This document shows positions 32,403 through 42,000 of a stretch of 64,000 nt of DNA, piece after piece. Location: NCBI GenBank assembly GCA_034422835.1, contig DAOUJJ010000007.1, positions 62,001 through 126,000 of the forward strand, in the 5' to 3' direction. The notes beneath the pieces were generated by a model. It did not search any database. It saw only the letters and a program-made list of their open reading frames with translations, and had not been told where the DNA came from. A program made the translations under genes and the position numbers. Every line of letters begins with the position of its first letter. Positions within the stretch are counted from its first letter, which is position 1. The stretch is from VXMO01 sp034422835. Its GTDB lineage: Bacteria > Chloroflexota > Dehalococcoidia > UBA6926.

Positions 32403-33355
32403 ATGAGCCTTTCCGCCGCCTTCTCCACAGTCCTGTCTGCTCCGCGCCGCCTCTTGAGGGCGGCCATACCTTCTACCCCCCCCCGAATGTTCGTTCTAGT
32501 CTAGCTCTCCGCCTCTCTCGTCTCTCCCCGCTCCTTCTCCTGGCCGTCGCGCTCGTTGCGCTGGCGGTCCTCTTTGCGTCCCCCGTCCACGGCCAGGGCC
32601 CTACGAAGACCGCAACGTTCGGCAGCGAAACGATATCCAACAAGACCTACACGGCGGGCGCCAGGGTGAACCAGGTGTTCACCAGCGCAGCGGACCAGGG
32701 GCTGCCCAAACTGCCGGAAGTCACCGTCACCTTCGGCGTCGATCCGGGGGCGGGGTACTACGAGGTGGACTACACTGCCACAGGCCTGCCGGACGGCCTC
32801 TCCATGGCCTACGACCGGGTGATCCGTGGCGTCCCTGAGGAAGCCACCAGCACCGCGGCCATCGTCACGTACACCGCCACCGTCACCTTCTACACCGCGG
32901 ACGAAAGCAGCGAAACCAGCCCGAACTCAGGCATCTATACCACCTTCGACAGCGCAGGGAGCACTTCTGCAGCTCTCACATTCAATGTGACGGTCAACCC
33001 GGCGGTGACCTTCGGCGAGGAAGCCACGAAATTCATCGACTCCAGGATCATTGTGTGGGTCAGCGGCCAAGGCTGGCATGATCGCGAATCTGACGGCAAG
33101 ATCACCTTCCCGGCGGCCACCGGCGGCACCGGAGCTCTCACGTACTCCCTGATCGACAACGACTCGGGGAGTCCGTTGAGCAGCGTTGCCAGCGGGATCA
33201 CTTTCGACACCGCCACCCGGAAGCTTGGCGGAACGCCGGCGGCGGCGGCCCAGAAGACATGGGCCGTCACCTACGCCGCCGTGGATCAGAACGGCAGCCG
33301 CGCCGCCGGCTCCTCTACGGTATACGCCGGCGGATGGGGCGTCGGCGGCCTCTGA
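32403..33355 (+). CDS. Secreted Ig-like (He_PIG-type) protein, out of frame at a poly-C tract
   Basis: ATG 32403 has a strong AGGAGG upstream but its frame ends at TAG 33 codons later. The main frame (to 33355) has no start before GTG 32666 yet encodes a good signal peptide before that (LLLLAVALVALAVLFASPVHGQ-like region, about 32529-32594), so translation must begin upstream. The two frames meet in a 9-C tract (32476-32484); 7 or 10 C would make one continuous protein of about 318 residues. The mature part has two cadherin-like/He_PIG repeats (GLPDGLSMAYDRVIRGVPEE and ITFDTATRKLGGTP). It ends without an anchor. This could be phase-off, a pseudogene or a sequencing error. Confidence 0.65.
32476..32484 (+). 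repeat. Poly-C tract (9 C) in the Ig-like secreted gene
   Basis: Nine C joining the well-initiated ATG frame to the out-of-frame signal-peptide frame. Adding one C or removing two restores the protein. Confidence 0.9.
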
Positions 33356-33428
33356 CCCGCGCGCCCGCAGCCAAAAGGGGAACCTTGCCGCAGGCATACG
33401 TCATTACTCACGTTTCCAAGAGGATAAA

Positions 33429-34332
33429 GTGAAGAAGGGCACTCTCGGCTCAATAGCGTTGATCGCTATTATCGCCTTGTTCCTCTCCGCTTGCGGAGAC
33501 GGTGACGCGGGGCCGCCCCCCCGCCGAGGTGGAGGAGATCGCGCAGCAGGAGGAGGCCTCCGTCCCGTCCAGGTCCGCCCCCGCCGAGTACACGCAGCAC
33601 GTCGTCGACAACGCCATCACCCGGTACGAGGCCCAAGGCCTGGACGCCACCCTCGCGCACTACAACAGTCCGCAGAGCATCGACGGCCAGTGGTACGTGT
33701 TCATCATCGATGAGAACGACCTTGTGATAGGGCACCCTGAGCCTGATCGCGTGGGACTGGACGTGAAGGGCTGGGTGGGCACCGACATCAACGGCTATGA
33801 GTTCGGGGCGGAGATGCTCGCAGCCGACGAGGGCGGCAAGTGGGTATCCTACGTGTACCGCAACCCGGCCAGCGGCGGCATCGGCTCCGGCGAGTTCGAG
33901 TTGAAGAACGTGTGGGTGGAGAAGCACGACGGGCTGCTGTTCGCCTCGGGCTGGTACATCGACGGCGACGCGTTCACGGAGCAGCTGGTGTCCATATCGG
34001 TGGACAAGTACCGCCAGTTGGGGCTGACCGGGACGATGGAGTACTTCGCCAGTCCCGGTAGCGCCTTGGCGGGGCTGGAAGCGGCCATCGACTACTACAA
34101 CGCCGCCGAGACGGTTGACGGCAGGTGGTTCGCCTTCATCGGCGGCCCGGACGGGAAGGTCGTGGGGCACTCGGACATCTCGAAGATCGGCGGGGACGTC
34201 CAGGACCTGCTCGGCGGGCAGACCTTCCAGGCCGCCGAGTCAGGCGTCTGGGTGGAGTCCGAGTCGCTGCGGGTATTCGTGGCCGGTTATGACGGTCACG
34301 TCTTCGGCTCCGGCTGGAGCCGCGACGAGTAG
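33429..34332 (+). CDS. Double-Cache lipoprotein, out of frame at a poly-C tract
   Basis: GTG 33429, behind AGAGGAT, starts a clear lipoprotein signal peptide (VKKGTLGSIALIAIIALF with lipobox LSAC). Immediately after it the frame shifts at a 7-C run (33516-33522); with 6 or 9 C it continues into a 270-residue mature region. That region has two Cache-like sensor domains, each with the (I/V)DG(Q/R)W(Y/F)xF strand pattern (IDGQWYVFIIDEND and VDGRWFAFIGGPDG) and internal similarity. Cache domains bind small ligands outside the cell. No signalling domain is attached. Phase-off state, pseudogene or error are all possible. Confidence 0.68.
33516..33522 (+). repeat. Poly-C tract (7 C) in the Cache lipoprotein gene
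   Basis: Seven C located about 10 codons after the lipobox Cys. Loss of one C gives ...GPPPAEVEEIAQQ and joins the signal peptide to the Cache domains. Confidence 0.85.
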
Positions 34333-34358
34333 GGGCGGGAATGACGGAGTGGGGTTCG

Positions 34359-34377
34359 CCCTGAGCCTGTCGAAGGG
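34359..34377. repeat. CCCTGAGC...TCGAAGGG repeat, copy 4
   Basis: CCCTGAGCCTGTCGAAGGG, identical to copy 3, between the convergent Cache and SulP genes. A half copy of the ATTCCCGC repeat (GCGGGAATGACGGA, 34336-34349) lies beside it, so the two repeat families meet here. Confidence 0.75.
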
Positions 34378-34378
34378 G

Positions 34379-36010
34379 TCACTTGCTCGCCAGCAGGTCG
34401 CGTACTCTGGCTCTTGCGGCATCCATATCCGGAACAATCAGCCCCTCCGGCATGGCGGCGCGCAGACCGAACGCATCAAGGGTATCCGTGACCGGCTCCG
34501 TCAATCCCGTGATGACAACGCGTCCCGGGCGGCGAACGGCCGCAATCCTGATGAGGTCCGCTATCGCTACAGCTGCTGAATCGTCAATGAAGTATGTGCG
34601 GGACATATCAAAGATGACGATCTGATGCCCAAGGATGTCCGAACGGACAATCCGGCTCACTTCACGGGTTGAGGCCACCGTCACGCGATCGGGGAAGATG
34701 ACGATGCCCGCTCGCGCCTCAAACGGGTCTGCCTCGTCGCCGTCAAGCAGCACGCTGTCAAGGACTGGGACTGAGATGAGGTCCTGGGTTTCCAGTTCTC
34801 CACGCCGCCGGGCGCCGGCCAGCGATGACACCACAAAGCCAACAAACACAGCGAGAGTAATGTCCACAAAGAGGACAAGGACGCAGGTCAGCGCCATGAC
34901 GATCGTGTAGTCAACGGGCACGCGATGCAGCCGCTTGATGAATCGCCAATCGATGATGCTCCAGCCGTTGATGATGAGGATGCCCGCAAGGACGGCAAGA
35001 GGAATGCGCTCTGCAATCGGCCCAAGGACGAAGATGATGGAGATGATGAGCGCCGTGACGGTCAGCCCGGCCACCTGGGTGCGCGCCCCGCTGAAGGCGC
35101 CGGCGAACGTGCCGGAGGATACGCCGCCCGGTAAGCCCCCGATGAGTCCTGCGCCGATATTGCCCATGCCTTGAGCAATCAGTTCCCTGTTTGGTTTGTG
35201 CTGCGTGCCGGTGATGGTGTCCAGGGGCAGCGCAACGATGAGCGTGGACAGGGAACTGAGCAGCGCCATGGCAAAGGCGGGCTGGGCAATCCGCAGAAGC
35301 GTGTCCACGTCAGGCGCGGGCAGTTCCGGCGAGGGGAGTTCCCGGGGGATCTCTCCGATCGTCGGCGCTCCCTGGAAGAGGAGGATCGCCGTGACGGTTC
35401 CGCAAACCAACACGGCGAATTGGGAGGGGGCGATTTTCAGGAGTTTTCCTCGCCACGCTATCCCCAACGCAACACTAAGGACGGTGACGACAACGGCTTC
35501 CACATTGGGCTCTCTAAACGCATCCGGCAATGCGCGGATGTTGTCCAGAGCGCTGCCGGCCACTGATGCGCCAAGCCCAAGCAGGAACTGCTTCAAGATC
35601 AATATGATGCCGAAGGCCGTGAAGAAACCCGCGATAAGCGAGTATGGAATGTAGGACACGTACTGGCCGATCTTCAGAGCGCCGAAGCCTATCTGGATGA
35701 GCCCCGCCAGAATCGCGGCTAGGAACGCCTCGCCGAGACTCGTTGCGTAATGCGATACGGTCACCGCCATCGTCAGCGTCACCAGGATGTTCGGACCGGA
35801 GATCATGCCCCGTGTTCCGCCAAAGATGGCTCCGAAGAAGCTGACAGCCACCGCGCCGTACAAACCCGCAACGGGGCCAAGCCCGGAGATCACGCCGTAG
35901 CCGATCGCCGCAGGAAGAACGATGCTGCCTGAGGTCAAGCCGCCAAGAACGTCGCCGCGAAGTTGGCCCCAACTGTAGCTAAGTCGGCCGGTCAATGCTG
36001 TTCTGATCAT
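34379..36010 (-). CDS. SulP-family anion transporter with STAS domain
   Basis: A 543-residue SLC26/SulP protein: about 12 to 14 helices with GVISGLGPVAGLYGA and NRELIAQGMGNIGAGLIGGLPGG-type motifs (about residues 35-300), then a C-terminal STAS domain (about residues 425-530) with the conserved DMSRTYFIDDSAA loop. It likely imports sulfate, bicarbonate or a related anion. It is divergent from the PKS gene. Confidence 0.93.
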   Translation of the reverse strand: MIRTALTGRLSYSWGQLRGDVLGGLTSGSIVLPAAIGYGVISGLGPVAGLYGAVAVSFFGAIFGGTRGMISGPNILVTLTMAVTVSHYATSLGEAFLAAILAGLIQIGFGALKIGQYVSYIPYSLIAGFFTAFGIILILKQFLLGLGASVAGSALDNIRALPDAFREPNVEAVVVTVLSVALGIAWRGKLLKIAPSQFAVLVCGTVTAILLFQGAPTIGEIPRELPSPELPAPDVDTLLRIAQPAFAMALLSSLSTLIVALPLDTITGTQHKPNRELIAQGMGNIGAGLIGGLPGGVSSGTFAGAFSGARTQVAGLTVTALIISIIFVLGPIAERIPLAVLAGILIINGWSIIDWRFIKRLHRVPVDYTIVMALTCVLVLFVDITLAVFVGFVVSSLAGARRRGELETQDLISVPVLDSVLLDGDEADPFEARAGIVIFPDRVTVASTREVSRIVRSDILGHQIVIFDMSRTYFIDDSAAVAIADLIRIAAVRRPGRVVITGLTEPVTDTLDAFGLRAAMPEGLIVPDMDAARARVRDLLASK

Positions 36011-36053
36011 GTACCCCGCTTCATTCAGGCCGCAGGCGATAGGTTAAAGTGAC

Positions 36054-36059
36054 TATAGT
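36054..36059 (+). promoter_or_regulatory. Possible -10 element of the PKS gene
   Basis: TATAGT in the 90-base region between the divergent SulP and PKS genes. No clear -35 is seen, so this is tentative. Confidence 0.35.
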
Positions 36060-36099
36060 GTAGCCAGAGATGTCAGCCCACCTGAAACGCGGAGGCGGT

Positions 36100-39000
36100 A
36101 TGACAGCGAATGAACCCATCGCTATCATCGGCATGGCCTGCCGTTTTCCCGGCGCGGAAGACTATGACGCTTATTGGCGTTTGTTGGCCTCCGGAACGAT
36201 GGTGCGGACGGAGGGCCGGATCGGTTCCGGCAGCCCCGGGCGCATGGGACAGTTCCTGGAGCTTCCACCCACGCAGAGCGACACCACGCACTACGCGGCT
36301 TTCATTGAGGACATCGACAAGTTCGACGCTGAGTTCTTCAGGATCTCACCGGTAGAGGCGCAACTGCTGGACCCGCAGCAGCGTCTGATGCTCGAAACCA
36401 GCTACCGCGCCCTGGAAGACGCAGGCATCGACTCGGAAACCCTCAGAGGTACGCGAACCGGCGTCTATGGCGGTATAAGCAACGCGGAATACCGATATGC
36501 GGCCATCGCGTCCATCGAAGCAAACGATCCTGCCACCAGCCTCTATGCGGCCAGTGGAAGCAGCCTCAACACCGCCATTGGCCGCGTTTCATACGCCCTC
36601 GGACTTGAGGGCCCCGCGATTTCCATAGATACAGCGTGCTCATCATCCCTGGTTGCCATGCATCAGGCTGTAGTCGCTCTCAATCGCGGAGAAGCGAATC
36701 TGGCGCTCGCCGGAGGCGTCAACGCCATCCTCTCCGCCAGGGTTATGAATCTGCGCAGGCAAGCAGGAATGCTGTCGCCGAACGGCGTATGCCGCACCTT
36801 TGACGAGGCAGCGGACGGCTACCTCCGTGGCGAGGGCTGCGGAGTTCTTGTTCTCAAGCGCCTGAGCGACGCCGAGCGAGACGGCGACCGCATCTGGGGC
36901 GTCATCCGCGGCTCTGCCATCAACCAGGATGGCGCAAGCCAGGGCATCACTGTGCCGAGCGCGTCATCACAAGAGAATGTCATCTACGATGCGCTGTCCA
37001 GCGCCGGTCTTACAGCAGTGGACGTGGATTACCTGGAGGCGCACGGGACCGCCACGCCGGTTGGCGATCCGGCGGAGTTGAGCGCAGCCGCTGCCGCGTA
37101 TGGCAGTAAACGACCGGCAGATCAACCGATGCTCATCGGCTCCGTCAAAACGAATTTCGGGCATCTTGAGCCTGCGTCGGGAGCCGCGGGAGTCATGAAG
37201 GTCGTGCTGGGAATGCGGCGCGGCGTCATCCCCAAGCACCTGAACTTTGAGAATCCCACAGCGGCAATCGACTGGGAGAATGCCAATCTGCGCGTGCCGA
37301 CCGAGGCAACCGAGTGGCCGAAAGTTGACGGCAGGCCGCCACGGGCCGGTGTCAGCGGTTTCGGATGGTCGGGCACGAACGCGCACATCATCGTCGAGGG
37401 CTACGGCGCGCCCGCCGGCGCACCGGCATCACACGCAGCAACGATGTGGCCCGTTGGCGCCGCCGTCGAGGTGGAGACCCAACTTTCTGATGACGCTGCG
37501 GACGTTACACAGCGCCCGACACGATTGCTGCCGCTTTCCGCACGGTCGCCTGAGAGTCTGCGAGAACTGGCAGAGCGTTACCTTCGTGCGCTGGACGAAA
37601 CATCAGGAGGCCCGTCTCCGGAGACTGCGGCATCCGACCCTGCCCTATCTGACATGTCCTGGACCGCAAGCATCGGCCGCAGCCATTTCCGATATCGGGC
37701 CGCTATCCCGTTCCGCGAAGCCGCCTCACTCAGGGATGGCCTCGGCAGCCTTATTGACTCGACTCCTCAATCTCCCGTCGGCAACCCTGCCAGGATCGGC
37801 TTCGTCTACACCGGACAGGGCAGCCAGTGGGTCGGTATGGCGCAGGCGCTCTATGAGACGGAGCCTGTTGCGCGAGACGTGCTCGATCGATGTGATCGCA
37901 TCATTAAGGAAGAGCGCGGGGTCTCCTTGCTCGATGTCATGTTTGGCAAGGCAGAGGACCTCGATGATTCAAGATGGGCCATGCCGACCATCTACGCGGT
38001 GGAGTGCGCGCTCACTGCCCTCTGGAAGAGCATTGGCGTAACGCCTGTCGTGGTCGCCGGCCACAGCCTCGGCGAATACGCGGCGGCACAAGCAGCCGGT
38101 GTATTCACGCTTGAAGAGGGTATCCGTCTCACTGCTGCGCGCGGAGAGTTGATGAGCGGACTGCCGCTTGGGGCGGCAATGGGCGTGGTATTCGCGCCTG
38201 AGGCCGCCGTGCAGGAGGCCATCATCGAGCAGCAGCGCGTCTCCGGCGACACCCGGATGACGATTGCCGTTGACAACGGCATCAATCACGTCGTCAGCGG
38301 GCCGGAAGGAGATGTTGAGGCTGTCCTCCAGAAGTTCGAGGCTAAGGAAGTTCGGGTTAGGCGCATGCCGCCCAGCCCGGCATTCCATAGCAGTCTCTTA
38401 GAGCCGATGCTCGAACCGCTCGGGCAGAGAGTCCGTGAAATTGTCGAAGAGCCGAGAGCGCCGCAAATTCAGTTCATCTGCGGCGCGACGGGCAAGCCGG
38501 TGGAGCCGGATGTCCCCATCGATGCCGCCTATTGGATGCGTCATTCACGGGAGAAGGTCCTGTATCGAACCAGCGTTGAATCGTTGGCAGAACTTGGAGT
38601 CGATTTTGTCATCGAGATCGGACCGGGCGCAGTCATTGGGGCGATTGTCGCCATGTGCTGGCCGCCGGGCGCTCCGGCCAAGGATCCCGCGGTTATTCCC
38701 AGCATGGTCAGGCCGCCGCACGATGAGACGGAGCCGCCAATCGATCAGACTCGCGGGTTCATATCCGCCGTTGCGGCTGCCTATCAAGCCGGGCTTCCGA
38801 TTGATTTTCGCGGGCTTTTTGCCGGCGAAACACGCCAAAGAGTCTCTCTTCCCGAGTACCCGTTCCAGCGGTATCGCCATTGGGTCGAAGAGCCTCGTCG
38901 GCAGAGAGCCTCGACGGATCATCTACTGCTCGGATCGCGCCATGAATCACCGCGCGGCGAAGTCTCTTTCCAGACCGAGCTGCTGCCCGATGACCCTGCC

Positions 39001-42000
39001 TGGTTGAGCGACCACCGTGTGTATGGCCGGGTTATCGCGCCGGGGGCTCTCTACGGCGTCATGGCTTTGGAGGCGTTCCGGGCGGAAGAGTCCGTCAGAG
39101 TCGCCATCGAAGACATGCAGATGCAGGCCCCGCTGCTGTTCAGCGAAATCGATGAGGACGGGGCGCCTGACGACGCGGCGCGCGCCGTGCAAATCATGGT
39201 GCAGTCCCCGGACGACTCAGGCACCCGTGAGTTTGAAATCTACAGCAAGGGAAGCGGCGAGGAATCGTGGACTCTGCACGCGCGGGGCAAGCTATCGTCG
39301 GCAACCGAAAACGTTAATACTGCTGAGCGCGTGACCATTGAAGACCTGAAGGCCGGCCTGGAATCGCTTGATATTTCAGAGTTCTATCGGGCAAAGCGCG
39401 ACGCAAACCTGGATTTCGGCCCCCTGTTCCGCACAGTGGACGCGGCATTCACGGGCAACGGTACGGCAGTCGGAGAGGTCAGCTTGCCGGAGGGACTGAG
39501 CAACGCCGGCCTTGCCGTCCATCCCATTCTGCTTGACGCATGCTTGCAGGTCGTTTCGGCGGCGCGCGCCACACATGAGGCGGCAAGCGGCGTGACATAT
39601 CTTCCCTTTGCGTGGGACCGATTGTGGCTCAGCGGCGGCTTGCCCGAGAGGGTTGTCTGCCGCGCAACCATGAGAGCCGCCAATCAGGCAGACGCCTCCG
39701 GCGCGCAAACTGTGCCTGAAGTCATCGCTGCGGACCTTGAGATTTATTCAATGGAGGGAGAGCAGCTCGGAGGAATTACGGGGTTCACAGCCAAGCGGGC
39801 GAGCCGTGATGCCGTGCTCTCGACGGAGGAGAGCGTGCAGGACCTCCTGTACGACATCGTCTGGGAAGACCGCCCCTTGCCCCCGATACAGCCTGCGGAT
39901 TTCCTGCCGAAACCGTCCTCAATACAGGCGGCGACACCGGCGTTCGCGGAGTATTTGTCGCAGGAAGGCGTGGACTGGAGTGATCGAACTGCGTTATTGC
40001 GCGATCTTGAAAGACTGTCGTGGTCCTTCGCGCTTGACACTCTCAACAAGCTCGGATGGCAACAGACAATAAGCGAGGCCATCGAGCCGGAAACCCTGAG
40101 ACGGGAACTGGGCGTCACGGACGAGCACAGCAAGCTGTTCAGAAGAATTCTTGAGTTGCTTGCGCGGGCTAGCGTCCTTAAGGAAGTAGATGGCGCTTTC
40201 CACGTTCTGGTCGGCTCAGATGAGGCCCTACCAGCGGAACTGCCGCCTGATCCGGATGCCTTTGCCGCAGATATGCTGGAGCGCTATCCTCATGGCTCGA
40301 TTGAGGTGGCGCTGTGCCGCCGGGCTGCCGGAGAGTTGGCAGATATATTGCGCGGGCAGGCTGACCCGCTGACGGTGTTGTTCGGGAGCGGCGATCCTAC
40401 ACCCGCCGACATCTTCATACGAACGCCCGCATCACGCGCAGTCAACAACATACTTCGCGACACAATTGCCGCGCTGCTGGAGGATCTGCCCGAGACGCGA
40501 ACACTGCGAATTGTCGAGGTGGGGGCGGGCACGGGCTCCGCAACAGTTTCCGTGTTGCCGCAGCTTCCTGAGGGCCGGTTTGAGTACGTATACACGGATA
40601 TCTCTGCCGGGTTCTTTGCGGAGGCGGAGACACAATTTGGGAATGCCGACGGCGCGATGACGTACTTGCCTCTCAACATTGAAGTCGATCCCGCCGAGCA
40701 GGGATTTGACGCACACGGCTATGACCTTGTCATCGCCTCCAACGTGCTCCATGACACCATCTCACTGACAGAAACGCTGCAGAACTGTTTGACCCTTCTT
40801 GCGCCGTCCGGCCACCTCGTCGCAATTGAGGCGATTCAGGGCCAGGGGTGGCAGGACGTAACGTTCGGAACGCTGGACGGGTGGTGGCGCTTTGCCGATC
40901 ACTACCGGCCCAATCACGGCGTTGCCGGCGCCGCAGTTTGGGAACAAGCGCTGCTGGACACGGCTTTTGAGGACCCGCAGGTTCTCGGCCTCGGGCCGGC
41001 TGACTCCCCTACCCGTCCTGACCGTGCGGTTATCATCGCTGCCGCCTCTGCTGAAATCGTCGAGCAGCCGGGCTCCTGGGTCATCGCGGCGGATGACGAC
41101 GGCATGGCTGACGAGTTGGCGGCTGAATTGGCGTCGCGGAGCCAGCAGGTTCTTGTTGTAACCCAAACCGGAGTCGGAACGGCGCACGCGTGCGACTCCA
41201 TCGATGGAATCGCACGCGTGTTTATTGACAGGGGAAAACGCGAGGCGTGGCAATCAATCTTTGAGAGCCTGCCAGAGGACATTCCGCTGCGAGGAGTTGC
41301 CCACCTGGCTGCGACGAGCGGGAACGGGTCGGACATCGAGGTTGAAGAACTGGCTGATGACGTCCAAAGAGTCGGTTCGAGCGCGCTCGCCATGGTCCAG
41401 GGCATCCTGGACTCTGATTCAAAGCCAAAGAGCGGCATCTGGCTTGTGACACGAGGCGCGCAAGACACTCGACGAGAGCAGTTTGCGCAACCCGCCGGCG
41501 CGATTCTCTGGGGCTTCGGTAGGGTCATCATCAGGGAGCTTGCGGATCTTCAGCCCCGGGTCGTTGACCTTGATGGCGAGAGTCCGCGCCTGGCCGATCT
41601 TGTTGATGAACTGCTGCGGCCCGATGGCGAGAACCATATTGCGCTCCGTTCGGGCTACCGACTCGCCGCCCGGTTGGGGCGCGCAGACGATGTGCCGGAA
41701 AGGCTCACCCTGCCCGACGAGGGCCAATGGCTCCTTATGCCTGACGACACAGGCGACCCCGGCCGCGTCCATCCGCAGCCTGTGTCACATCGTGAACTGG
41801 AAGCACATGAGGTTCGTGTCGCGATGGAGGCCGTGGGCGTCAATTTCCGTGACGTGCTCATCAGCGTGGGCATCGAGCGTGAAGACAACCTCGGGCTGGA
41901 GTTTGTCGGCAAGGTTATTGAAATCGGAAACGGCGTTTCTTCCGTGTCTGTTGGCGATCGCGTCGCCGGTATTGGATTCAGCACGTTCGGACCCGAGCTC

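Noticed and set aside
33186..33713. A separate plus-strand protein bridging the Ig-like and Cache genes
   Set aside because: Only its middle part (lipoprotein signal peptide from 33429) is meaningful; the rest is out-of-frame reading of the two neighbours.
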